NCBI GenBank assembly: GCA_016927935.1
Contig: JAFGLS010000065.1
Span: 24,268-88,267 of the forward strand
Direction: 5' to 3'
Length of the DNA: 64,000 bases
Source of the DNA: Syntrophaceae bacterium
GTDB lineage: Bacteria > Desulfobacterota > Syntrophia > Syntrophales > Smithellaceae
The position numbers and the translations under genes are program-made. The notes beneath the pieces are model-generated. The model was not told the origin of the DNA, did not search any database, and saw nothing but the letters and a program-made list of their open reading frames with translations. Shown piece after piece: positions 1-9,079 of this stretch (position 1 is the stretch's first letter; every line of letters begins with the position of its first letter).

Positions 1-775
1 TTAACTTATTTTTCATCTCATCAAAGGTGATTTTCTTTTGCAGATATTGAGAAATAAAACGGTATTCCAAACCGAAACTCTCGAGCTTTTTCCAGCTTAA
101 CCCCGCGCATTGCAAGCCGGAAACTTCCTCCACCATCCCCTGTTTCAGCCTTTCTTCCAACCGTTTGGTAATGCGACTTCTAAGCGCATTTCTTTCCCAC
201 TTTACGCCAAAAACCCCGGCTTCTATCTTAGGCTTTTCCTTCTTTTTTTGATTTCTAACATTTCGTGCCCGCTCTATCTCTATCGCCCGGATTAGTCTTT
301 CGGTGTCATCAAGATCAGTCCTGTTGTGCAGCTGAGGTTTCAATCCGCAAAGAATTTTCTGCAGTTTATCTTTTGTTTTTCTTCTTAAATCATTTCTTGT
401 TTCTCCGTTAAGGGGTGCTTCGGGCATATCATACTCACAAAGCACGGATTCCAGGTAAAGCCCCGTTCCCCCGACAAGAACAGGCAATCTATTCCTGCCA
501 TGAATGCCTTTGAATATTTCATAAAATCTTTTTTGAAATTCAAACAGATTAAATTCATCTTCCGGCTCCACAACATCTATCAAATGATAAGGAATCTGCC
601 GGCCGTTGATAACATATTCATTTAAATCCTTGCCCGTTCCGATATTCATATTCCTGTATACCTGACGGGAATCAGCGGAAATTATTTCTCCGTTGAAATC
701 ATAGGCGAGCCGCACACCAACACGCGTTTTACCCGAAGCTGTAGGACCAAGAATTACTATAAGATTTTTTGCCAT
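1..775 (-). CDS. miaA: tRNA dimethylallyltransferase, C-terminus runs off the window
   Basis: Manual translation of the minus strand from ATG at 775 reads MAKNLIVILGPTASGKTRVGVRLAYDFNGEIISADSRQVYRNMNIGTGK..., the MiaA P-loop and DSRQVY motif. Open to the window edge, so absent from the ORF track. Confidence 0.95.
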   Translation of the reverse strand, partial: MAKNLIVILGPTASGKTRVGVRLAYDFNGEIISADSRQVYRNMNIGTGKDLNEYVINGRQIPYHLIDVVEPEDEFNLFEFQKRFYEIFKGIHGRNRLPVLVGGTGLYLESVLCEYDMPEAPLNGETRNDLRRKTKDKLQKILCGLKPQLHNRTDLDDTERLIRAIEIERARNVRNQKKKEKPKIEAGVFGVKWERNALRSRITKRLEERLKQGMVEEVSGLQCAGLSWKKLESFGLEYRFISQYLQKKITFDEMKNKL

Positions 776-841
776 ATTTACCTTGATATTATCAGGCTTT
801 GTATGTAAAAAAAGCAACTATTTTCGTATAAACTACAAACA

Positions 842-2182
842 ATGATACAGAGACTGGATTTAGAAAAAGAAGCTATATTCCCGCTGATTTTAAAAATGAG
901 CTGGCCGTCAATAATAGCGATGACAGCCATGTCTCTTTATAATTTCATCGACACCTTCTGGCTGGCGCGCTTCAGTTCACAGGCCCTGGCCGCGATTACT
1001 ATCTGTTTCCCTATTCAATTAATTGCCGCAGCCATCGGCGTGGGCACCGGCATCGGAGCCGGTTCTTTCTCCGCCCGGATGCTGGGTTCCGGGAAAAATA
1101 TCGAGGCAAAACAAACAGCGGGACAGACATTTTTCCTTTCCTTCTTTTTCGGTTTTATATGCATCCTCTTCGTTTTGTTTTTTGGGGATTCGATGCTTAT
1201 TGTTTTTGGCGCTTCCCAGGAAATATTACCCCTTTGCCACGATTATCTTTATCTGGCGGTTTACAGTTCGCCTTTCCTGTTTTTTTCCATGTCCAGCTGT
1301 ATCATGCTCCGTGCCGAGGGAAGACCTCTGCAATCCATGTATGTTGTCGTTATAGCTTTGATTTCCAGCGCTATTCTCGATCCCTTCTTAATTTTTGGGA
1401 TCGGCCCTTTCCCCAGAATGGGAATCAAAGGAGCCGCGCTCGCTACCATCATTGCACAGTTTGTAATGTTTATATTTTCGCTGATTTTTTTGCAATTGAA
1501 ATCATCTAAATTTGAATTTAAATGGGAACATATTATTCCCGATATTCAAATAATCAAATCAATTTATTCAACAGGCTTCCCTACCATGGTTATAAATTTC
1601 ATAATCAGTATTGTATTAATAATTTACAACCATGTTCTGGCGGATTTCGGCTTTCATGCCGTAGCTGCGTTTGGAATATGTTTTCGTGTCACCGGATTGG
1701 CTTCCATGGTTTTGTTTGGCATCGGTGCCGGTTTAATGCCGATTGTCGGATTCAGCGCGGGGGCAAGGCTTTTTCAAAGACTGAAAGAATCTGTTTTTGT
1801 TGCCCTGAAAATATCGCTTGTTTTCTCTGTTGCTGCCGTAATTATTCTGGAAATATTTGCTCCCCAGATAGTAGAAATTTTTTCCACCGAGCATTCTTTG
1901 ACGGCTATTGCCATACCAGCCTTACGTATTCAAGTTTCAGGAATTATATTTGCCGCACCTATCTTAATTTTTATAAATATGTTTTTGGGATTGGGTAAAG
2001 GCACCCTTGCAATGGTTATACTTTTTATCCGTGACATTTTATTTTTTATACCCCTTTCGATTATCATGCCATTTTTCTGGGGAATCACGGGGGCATGGCT
2101 GGCTCTGCCTTCAGCAAGTCTTATTGAATTATCTTTGGTTATATACTGGGCTAAAAAAGAGTTGCAACGGTTTAAAGAATAA
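842..2182 (+). CDS. MATE family efflux transporter
   Basis: 446 aa polytopic membrane protein with the two-fold MATE pattern (LILKMSWPSIIAMTAMSLYNFIDTFWLARFSSQALAAI...). Confidence 0.9.
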   Translation: MIQRLDLEKEAIFPLILKMSWPSIIAMTAMSLYNFIDTFWLARFSSQALAAITICFPIQLIAAAIGVGTGIGAGSFSARMLGSGKNIEAKQTAGQTFFLSFFFGFICILFVLFFGDSMLIVFGASQEILPLCHDYLYLAVYSSPFLFFSMSSCIMLRAEGRPLQSMYVVVIALISSAILDPFLIFGIGPFPRMGIKGAALATIIAQFVMFIFSLIFLQLKSSKFEFKWEHIIPDIQIIKSIYSTGFPTMVINFIISIVLIIYNHVLADFGFHAVAAFGICFRVTGLASMVLFGIGAGLMPIVGFSAGARLFQRLKESVFVALKISLVFSVAAVIILEIFAPQIVEIFSTEHSLTAIAIPALRIQVSGIIFAAPILIFINMFLGLGKGTLAMVILFIRDILFFIPLSIIMPFFWGITGAWLALPSASLIELSLVIYWAKKELQRFKE

Positions 2183-2207
2183 CAGGTGGCTGGCCAAACT
2201 GTGCTTC

Positions 2208-2397
2208 TTATCCCACGGAGCTTCGCTCCTGGGATAATTTCCAATAGCCAAAGGCTATTGGATAATTCGGCTAGAAAACTTCATTGCACTTTGCTTTTGA
2301 AGTTTTAGTCTCATTACGACCAACAAGCTTCAGTTCACTATGTTTCTGAAGCTTGGGTCTCATTAAAAATGCCCCGTATTATAACGAGGCATTTTTT
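2208..2397. repeat. Run of five consecutive stem-loops in the intergenic region
   Basis: Inverted repeats at 2208-2237, 2241-2261, 2277-2304, 2335-2354 and 2365-2397; the third and fourth are diverged tandem copies ending in GTCTCATTA. Confidence 0.75.
2365..2397 (-). terminator. Probable bidirectional intrinsic terminator downstream of csp
   Basis: aaaaatgccccgtattataacgaggcatttttttg: GC-rich stem with A/T tracts on both sides. Confidence 0.7.
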
Positions 2398-2431
2398 TGT
2401 TGAAGTAAATTTAATTAACTGCGATTATTAA

Positions 2432-2632
2432 TCATAGCGGCTGAACATTTATCGCACTTGGACCTTTTGTTCCCTGTTCAATATCGAAACGAATTTTCTG
2501 ACCTTCATAAAGAGTCTTAAATCCTGTTCCGTTGATGGCGCTATAATGAACAAAAACATCCCCACCTTCATCATTTTCAATAAAACCAAACCCCTTCTTC
2601 TCATTGAACCACTTTACTTTTCCTTCTGCCAA
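2432..2632 (-). CDS. Cold-shock domain protein (CspA family), TTG start
   Basis: [33 protein letters not shown]... has RNP1/RNP2 motifs; AAAGGAGGG RBS just upstream of the TTG. Confidence 0.95.
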   Translation of the reverse strand: MAEGKVKWFNEKKGFGFIENDEGGDVFVHYSAINGTGFKTLYEGQKIRFDIEQGTKGPSAINVQPL

Positions 2633-2692
2633 AGCTAAAACCCTCCTTTAAAATATTGGTTTCCTGTCGAATAAATATTTATTTCAGGAAAC

Positions 2693-2742
2693 AAAAAAAC
2701 CGCATAAATTCTTCTTCTGAATTAAGAATTCATTGCGGTTAT
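2693..2742 (-). terminator. Terminator-like hairpin in the csp leader region
   Basis: AACCGCA(2698-2704)/TGCGGTT(2734-2740) with inner AATTCTT/AAGAATT stem, followed on the minus strand by TTTTTTT. Confidence 0.6.
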
Positions 2743-2885
2743 TTTCTTTTTTGTAAAACTTAACACTTACAATTTCCTAATAAAAAAACGCCTTAATCTC
2801 ACCAAGATAAGGACAACCAACTTGAATGATTTTTCAGGTTGGTTTATTGAGTAGCACTATTATTTTTCAAAATCAAGCTTTTTTT

Positions 2886-3527
2886 TCATAATTTTATTAT
2901 GTTTTTTACTATGTATCTATTTAAAACAATCTCGAGTTCTTTCTCTTTTCCTCGGTAAAAATGATCCGCTCCCTGAACTATTTCCAGCGGCGACTTTATT
3001 TTCTTTGCTTCGGGTATCAAAATATCCAGTAAACAAAACTCATCCGCATCTCCGCTCACCAATAAATCAATTTTATTTTTTAAATCATTCCAAGGGAAGT
3101 CAAAGTAATTAATAGGCGGAGAAACAAGATATTTACAAGAAAATATTCTATTATTTTCCGCGAGAATTTTTGAGCCAACCCACGCGCCGAAAGAATAGCC
3201 GGCAAAAAATAATTTTTTCAAGCCAATTTTTTTCATATATTCACTGACGGCAACAATATCTTTTTTTTCTCCAATACCCTCGCTGTATTCACCGGTACTT
3301 CCACCTACTCCGCGAAAGTTAAATCTTAACGTGGAAATATTCTCGGCAGCAAATACTTCCTGTATTGTCTCAACGACATTATTATACATTGAGCCGCCCA
3401 TCAGGGAATGAGGATGGCATATCACTACACCTTTTTCCCCTGAAGATCTGGATAGTAAACCCTCAATTATCAGAGATTCATTTTTGATGAATACTTTTTC
3501 TTCCTGCTTCATAACTACCGGCATCAA
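2886..3527 (-). CDS. Alpha/beta hydrolase (dienelactone hydrolase-like)
   Basis: GVVICHPHSLMGGSMYNNVV...STLRFNFRGVGGSTGEY...FAGYSFGAWVG nucleophile elbow; C-terminal GADHFYRG. Confidence 0.85.
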   Translation of the reverse strand: MMPVVMKQEEKVFIKNESLIIEGLLSRSSGEKGVVICHPHSLMGGSMYNNVVETIQEVFAAENISTLRFNFRGVGGSTGEYSEGIGEKKDIVAVSEYMKKIGLKKLFFAGYSFGAWVGSKILAENNRIFSCKYLVSPPINYFDFPWNDLKNKIDLLVSGDADEFCLLDILIPEAKKIKSPLEIVQGADHFYRGKEKELEIVLNRYIVKNIIKL

Positions 3528-3584
3528 CTTTCAAAAACGTACATTCTTTTATTTCGAGTAATAGACTCTGACACAATCGAAATA

Positions 3585-3710
3585 TGTCATTCCGCAAAGT
3601 GCCCTTCAGGGTAAACCCGCCGCAGGCGGATGAGGAATCTTAATGCTTGGAAAAGATCATAACAAAGATTTCTCGTCATCCCGACGAGTCGGGATTTCTC
3701 GAAATGACAT
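3585..3710. repeat. Interspersed palindromic repeat, copy A
   Basis: Bounded by tgtcattccg ... cgaaatgaca with internal gaggaatctt / aagatttctcg. Confidence 0.75.
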
Positions 3711-3728
3711 TTAAATTATAATTAAACA

Positions 3729-4697
3729 TTAAATCGTTCCCGCCAGATGACAGGCGCAAAAGCTTTGCTCATCAAATTTTTTCAGAGGCGGTTCTATTTT
3801 TTCACAGGTTTCCATCCTGTATGGACAACGATTTTGAAAAGAACATCCCTCTTCGTTTTCTGCCCGGGCTTCCCCCTTTACTCCCATTATTTTTCCTTTC
3901 CTGCGCGGATCACAGACCGGCACAGCCGAGAGCAACATGCGTGTATAGGGATGAAGCGGACGGTTATATATATCCTTGTTCGAGGCAAGTTCGACAATCT
4001 TACCCAGATACATTACGGCAACACGGTCGGAAATATACCTGATGACATTAAGATCATGGGAAACGAATAAATACGTCAGTTGAAAATCTTTTTTTAAATC
4101 CTTAAGCAGATTCAAAATCTGCGCCTGAATGGAAACATCCAGTGAAGATACAGGCTCATCGGCAATTATCAGTTCCGGATTCAAAACAAGCGCGCGGGCA
4201 ATTCCAATACGCTGACGTTGACCGCCGCTGAATTCGTGCGAATAACGATTAGCCTGCTCCTTTTTTAAGCCCACTTTGGACATTATTTCCAGAGCCATCT
4301 GAATCCGCGATTTTCTATCTCCCATACGATGAACAGTCAGCGGTTCTTTTATTGTGTTCAAGGCCGACATCCTCGGATTCAGAGAAGAATAACTATCCTG
4401 AAAGATAATCTGAACACGGCGATGATATGATTTCAACGTTTCTTTATCGTAAGAAAAAATATCTTCCCCTTTAAATTTCACAGAACCTGATGAAGGCTTT
4501 TCCAGCCTTGTTATCAATCTCGCCAGCGTTGATTTGCCGCAGCCGGATTCGCCGACCAGACCCAGCGTTTCACCGATGAAAATCATCAGTTCAACATTAT
4601 CAACGGCACGGATAATTCTTTTTTGTGGATTAAAAAACCCGCTGCTTAAAGTATATCTTTTCGTCAATCCCTGAATTTCAACCAAAGGGTTCGGCAT
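3729..4697 (-). CDS. Oligopeptide/dipeptide ABC transporter ATP-binding protein (OppF/DppF-like)
   Basis: Walker A GESGCGKSTL, signature FSGGQRQRIGIARAL, Walker B LIIADEPVSSLD, C-terminal Opp/Dpp cysteine region. Confidence 0.92.
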   Translation of the reverse strand: MPNPLVEIQGLTKRYTLSSGFFNPQKRIIRAVDNVELMIFIGETLGLVGESGCGKSTLARLITRLEKPSSGSVKFKGEDIFSYDKETLKSYHRRVQIIFQDSYSSLNPRMSALNTIKEPLTVHRMGDRKSRIQMALEIMSKVGLKKEQANRYSHEFSGGQRQRIGIARALVLNPELIIADEPVSSLDVSIQAQILNLLKDLKKDFQLTYLFVSHDLNVIRYISDRVAVMYLGKIVELASNKDIYNRPLHPYTRMLLSAVPVCDPRRKGKIMGVKGEARAENEEGCSFQNRCPYRMETCEKIEPPLKKFDEQSFCACHLAGTI

Positions 4698-4731
4698 TAT
4701 TCTCTCGTTAATCTAATATAGAGTTTCAATA

Positions 4732-4950
4732 TGTCATTTCGAAGTCCCGCATGCGCGGGATCATCCTCCGCAATAAGATTTATGTCACTTCGACCGAAGG
4801 CTATAGTCCAGCTACGCTGGGGAGAAGTCTTAATATGTTGTAATTTTAAGATTCCTCATCCCGACACGTCGGAATTCGGAATGACATTTTTTGTTATTAC
4901 GACACAGTCTCTTGGTCGATATGACAACGTTTTACTGAAATATAACACTA
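4732..4950 (-). repeat. Interspersed palindromic repeat, copy B (full-length form, minus orientation)
   Basis: Reverse complement begins TAGTGTTATATTTCAGTAAAACGTTGTCATATCGACCAAG... and aligns along its length to copy C. Confidence 0.8.
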
Positions 4951-5937
4951 ATTATTTTTTCCCTCGCCATATTTATGACACAAAACAAAATGACCGGGAT
5001 CAATTTCCAAAAGCGGCGGCTCGCTTCTGTTGCATTCTTCCATAGCGTAGGAACACCTTTCGTAAAAACGGCAGCCCTGAGAAACATCATACAAATCGGG
5101 AACAGAACCCGGAATAACCTTGAGGTAATTTTCTCCTCCCATTGAATCAAAACATCTGGCCGGCACTGATTCCAACAGGCCCTGCGTATAGGGATGCATG
5201 GGTTTGGCAAACAGGGTTTCCACATCCGCAAGCTCCACTATTTTGCCCGCATACATCACGGCGACCTTCTCGGCGGCCTGAGCAATCACTCCCAGATCAT
5301 GCGTTATCAGAACAACCGCCATGTTATTTTTTTGCTTCAGTTCCGAAATCAACTCCAGAATCTGCGCCTGAATAGTGACATCCAGCGCCGTTGTCGGTTC
5401 ATCGGCAAGCAGGAGTCGGGGATGACAGGACATGGCCATGGCAATCATCACGCGCTGACGCATTCCTCCGCTGAGATTATGCGGATAATCGCGGGCGCGT
5501 TTCTGCGGCTCGGGAATTCCCACTTCGCGCAGAAGTTCAACGCTCAACTCCATTGCCTGTTTTGCCGGAAGGTTCTGATGCAGACGGATCGCTTCGGCTA
5601 TTTGTTCACCGACACGAAAGACAGGATTGAGGGAAGTCATCGGCTCCTGAAAAATCATGGAAATTTCACTGCCGCGACGGGCGCGCATTTCCTCTTCCGA
5701 TAATTTCAATAAATCAATACCGGAAAATAATATTTCGCCGTGAATGATTTTTCCATTGCCTGGAATCAGGCGCATAATCGAAAGGGAGAGCATTGTTTTG
5801 CCGCAGCCGGATTCACCGACAATTCCCAATGTCTCGCCGGAATTGATATCTAATGAAACACCATCAACAGCCTTGATTCTCCCCCGGGTGGTATCAAATA
5901 CCGTCATCAAATCTCTTATTTCCAGCAGCGGTGGCAT
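4948..5937 (-). CDS. Oligopeptide/dipeptide ABC transporter ATP-binding protein (OppD/DppD-like)
   Basis: Walker A GESGCGKTML, LSGGMRQRVMIAMAM, LLLADEPTTALD, C-terminal CRFYERCSYAMEEC. Confidence 0.92.
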   Translation of the reverse strand: MPPLLEIRDLMTVFDTTRGRIKAVDGVSLDINSGETLGIVGESGCGKTMLSLSIMRLIPGNGKIIHGEILFSGIDLLKLSEEEMRARRGSEISMIFQEPMTSLNPVFRVGEQIAEAIRLHQNLPAKQAMELSVELLREVGIPEPQKRARDYPHNLSGGMRQRVMIAMAMSCHPRLLLADEPTTALDVTIQAQILELISELKQKNNMAVVLITHDLGVIAQAAEKVAVMYAGKIVELADVETLFAKPMHPYTQGLLESVPARCFDSMGGENYLKVIPGSVPDLYDVSQGCRFYERCSYAMEECNRSEPPLLEIDPGHFVLCHKYGEGKNN

Positions 5938-5953
5938 AGTCTATATCAATTAT

Positions 5954-6149
5954 CTAGTGTAGTGTTTCAGTAAAAGGATGTCATATCAACCAAAGAAATG
6001 TGTCACAATTAGAGCAGATGTCATTCCGAGTTCCGATTTATCGGAACGAGGAATCTTAAAACAAACAACAAGACTTCTCCCCTCGGTCGAAGTGACATAA
6101 ATCTTTTTGCGGAGTATAATCCCGCGCATGCGGGACTTCGAAATGACAT
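5954..6149 (+). repeat. Interspersed palindromic repeat, copy C (full-length form, plus orientation)
   Basis: CTAGTGTAGTGTTTCAGTAAAAGGATGTCATATCAACCAAAG ... GCGGAGTATAATCCCGCGCATGCGGGACTTCGAAATGACAT; inverted relative to copy B. Confidence 0.8.
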
Positions 6150-6246
6150 CTTTTTTTGCATGAAGTTACTAACATACGTCACGAAGTAGATTGTCTTTGA
6201 ATAATAGCTTTCAATATTCATATTAATGTTGGAAAGAAGCATGGTG

Positions 6247-7746
6247 TTATTTTTTTACGCGGTTGAGCAGAAATTCCACAAGCAGTCGGACAGCAACTCC
6301 CGAAGCTCCTTTGGGAATATACGGCTTATCCTTGTCAGTCCAGGCCGGACCTGCAATATCCAGATGCACCCAGGGATAATCTCCGACAAACTTGCTCAAA
6401 AATGCAGCAGCTGTAATTGTACCCGCAGAACGATTACCGGCATTTTTATAATCGGCGATATCGCTCTTGATCAATTCATGATAATTTTCCCAGAGAGGAA
6501 GTTCCCACACAAGTTCGCCGGTATTTTGCGCGGCGCTGTAGATTTCTTTTTTCAGCTTGTCATTTGTTCCCAGCATGCCGCTGACATCATCGCCCAGCGC
6601 CACGACACAGGCGCCGGTCAGCGTGGCCACATCAACAATGGTTTCCGGTTTTAACCCGGAAGCGTAAGCCAGCGCGTCCGCCAAAAGCAGACGGCCTTCC
6701 GCATCAGTGCTCAGGATTTCTATTGTCTTACCTGAATATGATTTTAAAATATCACCCGGTTTAAAAGCGGTGCCACTGGGCAGATTTTCCGCGGAAGGAA
6801 TCAGCGCGACAATATTCAGCGGAATATGCAAATCCGCAGCCGCTATAAACGCGCCCATAACAGCCGCGCCGCCGGACATGTCCATCTTCATCTCCTGCAT
6901 TTTATCAGCGGGCTTAATGGAAATACCGCCGCTGTCGAAGGTTAACCCCTTGCCTACAAGAACAACGGGAGCAGCTTTTTTCCTGCTGCCCGAATATTCC
7001 AGAATAATAAACTTCGGCTCTTCATTGCTGCCGGAAGCAACGGCCAGAAGAGCATTCATCCCCATTTCCTTCATCCTTTCTTTATCCAAAACCTTGCAGG
7101 AAACATTTTTTCTGCGGGAGATATCCCGCGCTTTTTGCGCCATTATGGAGGGCGTCATTTCGTTGGATGGAGCGGAAACAAGATCGCGCGCGAAATAAAC
7201 GGCATCAGCAATTATCCGCGCTTTTCTCACTGCTGACTCAACCAGAAGATAATCCTTCAAATCGGCAAAAATGGTTAATTCCTTCATCTCTTTCAAATCT
7301 TCACGGCCGACGGTCTTATAAGGCGTGTATTGATAAAGTCCCAGAAGAGCTCCCTCGACTGCCGCCTGGACAACCTTTTCTTTTTTGCCGGGAATAAGAT
7401 TCAAGTTAATGGATGCTGCCGCTTCCTTAACATTCATATTTCGCAGATGCCGCATAACCGAGGCAAACGCGGAACGCAGTTTTTCCAGATTGAATTCTTT
7501 CTGTTTCCCCAGACCGACAAGGGCTATTCTTTTTGCCGGAATAGTTCCTCCGGTATAAACTACGGATATTTGAGAAGGCTTGCCTTCAAAATCGCCATTG
7601 CCGATTAAATCGCTGATTAATCCGCCGCTTAATTTGTCAATCTCCAGCGCCAGTCCCGTCAGTTTTTTACTTTCTTCGAACAACGTCAGAATAATTGCCT
7701 GGCTTTTTGCGTCGGCAAGCACGCCTTTTTGAACACTGATTTTCAC
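6247..7746 (-). CDS. pepA: Leucyl aminopeptidase (M17)
   Basis: VGKGLTFDSGGISIKPADKMQEMKMDMSGGAAV and the M17 signature NTDAEGRL-type ILSTDAEGRLLLADAL. Confidence 0.96.
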   Translation of the reverse strand: MKISVQKGVLADAKSQAIILTLFEESKKLTGLALEIDKLSGGLISDLIGNGDFEGKPSQISVVYTGGTIPAKRIALVGLGKQKEFNLEKLRSAFASVMRHLRNMNVKEAAASINLNLIPGKKEKVVQAAVEGALLGLYQYTPYKTVGREDLKEMKELTIFADLKDYLLVESAVRKARIIADAVYFARDLVSAPSNEMTPSIMAQKARDISRRKNVSCKVLDKERMKEMGMNALLAVASGSNEEPKFIILEYSGSRKKAAPVVLVGKGLTFDSGGISIKPADKMQEMKMDMSGGAAVMGAFIAAADLHIPLNIVALIPSAENLPSGTAFKPGDILKSYSGKTIEILSTDAEGRLLLADALAYASGLKPETIVDVATLTGACVVALGDDVSGMLGTNDKLKKEIYSAAQNTGELVWELPLWENYHELIKSDIADYKNAGNRSAGTITAAAFLSKFVGDYPWVHLDIAGPAWTDKDKPYIPKGASGVAVRLLVEFLLNRVKK

Positions 7747-7849
7747 TTAATGAACCTCCTGTTATAAATAACAAACGAGCGGAGAAGATACCATATAACA
7801 GAAAAAAGTCAAATGCTAACAATGACTATGGGAAAGTCTTTGCTGCACT

Positions 7850-8710
7850 TCAATGGATAATCATAGTTCCGACCCAGATGCCTGTTATAATGATGGAAAT
7901 CAGGTAAATAGCCAGAAAAGAATACCGGGCAATTTTTTCCGAAGGAATAACCGATACAACAATAAACAGGAAAAAACAAAACAGGAAGAAGGCCCTGATA
8001 TAGATTACATGGATGAAAAAAATTGTGAATAAGCAAGCTACGGCCGGAAATATAGCGGCAAACCTTTTTCCATAGGCGACGGCAAAAGTCCTGTCACCGC
8101 TTTTCCTATCCACATCATAATCCATAATAGTGCTGAAGGAGTGAAAACCCATAACGCAAAAAGTGAAGCAATAGGCATGAAAAGGCAGGGCTGTGGCGTC
8201 ATCCACAAAGCTGAAGCCCAGAGCGAAAGGTGCCAGAAAACCGATAATGCCTCCCGATACGGCATCCAACGGAGGTCTTGTCTTCAACCGCCAGGGCGGC
8301 ACAGAATAAACATAAGAAATGACAAGTATCGTCACAGCATAAAAAATGTTGATAATGTTCTTAGTTGCCAAAGAAACGCCGATAAAAACAAATCCCATCA
8401 GCAATGCGGCATTTTTCACCAATCCCTGATACTGTTCGGACAGCAATAAACCTTCCAGCCATTTTTTCCGCGGATTGATTTTGTCCGATTCATAATCATA
8501 GATATCATTCAAACCAAAGGTAAAGAGGCAAATGGGAAAAGAAAGCATCAGTATCTGCATAATCATCAGGGGCGCGAATCTGAAAGAAGGATCCGTTAAG
8601 CCCTGCTTCCCGTACGCCAGACCAAGAAAAAAAACGAGAGGCAATGTTATCCACAATGGAAAGCGGCTGACTTTCAGGAAGATAAGAAATTTCTGCCACA
8701 TGTTTACCAA
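7850..8710 (-). CDS. UbiA-family prenyltransferase
   Basis: Polytopic 286 aa protein with FGLNDIYDYESDKINPRKKWLEG (NDxxDxxxD-type motif) and DYDVDRKSGDRT. Confidence 0.85.
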   Translation of the reverse strand: MVNMWQKFLIFLKVSRFPLWITLPLVFFLGLAYGKQGLTDPSFRFAPLMIMQILMLSFPICLFTFGLNDIYDYESDKINPRKKWLEGLLLSEQYQGLVKNAALLMGFVFIGVSLATKNIINIFYAVTILVISYVYSVPPWRLKTRPPLDAVSGGIIGFLAPFALGFSFVDDATALPFHAYCFTFCVMGFHSFSTIMDYDVDRKSGDRTFAVAYGKRFAAIFPAVACLFTIFFIHVIYIRAFFLFCFFLFIVVSVIPSEKIARYSFLAIYLISIIITGIWVGTMIIH

Positions 8711-8778
8711 CCCTTTAAATTTTGTCTAGAAGATATCACATAGATTCGGAAAATCAATTATTAAGCAATAAATGAACC

Positions 8779-8800
8779 TCCGCCCAGCAAGCTGGGCGGA
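8779..8800. repeat. REP-like perfect hairpin
   Basis: TCCGCCCAGC-AA-GCTGGGCGGA, perfect 10-bp arms. Confidence 0.7.
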
Positions 8801-8850
8801 ATTGTCAAGTTAAATTTATACATTTTCTTTTTGCTACGTGAGGATATAAA

Positions 8851-9003
8851 CTAGTGTGGTGTTACGCTGAAATCTTGTCATATCGATCAAAGGGAGATAT
8901 CTTGTATGTTCTAATGATCATTAAGATTTCTCCCCAGCACAGCTGGACTATAGGCTTCGCTTCGAAATGACATGCTGTAAAGATATTAATGTAACACTAC
9001 ACT
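8851..9003. repeat. Interspersed palindromic repeat, copy D, with terminal inverted repeats
   Basis: Ends AGTGTGGTGTTAC / GTAACACTACACT; interior tgtcatatcgatcaaag ... agatttctccccag...cttcgaaatgaca. Confidence 0.75.
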
Positions 9004-9015
9004 GGCAAGATATTA

Positions 9016-9060
9016 AAAAAAGACTGATATCTGTTTTTACGAATTTCAGATATCAGCCTT
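9016..9060 (-). terminator. Intrinsic terminator after the pseudopilin operon
   Basis: Stem GGCTGATATCTG/CAGATATCAGTC followed by TTTTTTT on the minus strand. Confidence 0.8.
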
Positions 9061-9079
9061 TTCGAAATTTGCTGCTTTT

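Noticed and set aside
110-576. Small ORFs at 110-295 (+) and 385-576 (-)
   Set aside because: Located inside the miaA coding region, which continues past the window start and so is missing from the ORF track.
1023-2244. Out-of-frame ORFs overlapping the MATE gene (e.g. 1023-1355, 1522-1998, 1930-2244)
   Set aside because: No protein-family features and fully contained in or antisense to the well-supported MATE CDS.
4948-5375. ORFs 4932-5231 (-), 5142-5375 (+) and 5194-5703 (+)
   Set aside because: Contained in or antisense to the OppD-like ATPase CDS; no independent support.
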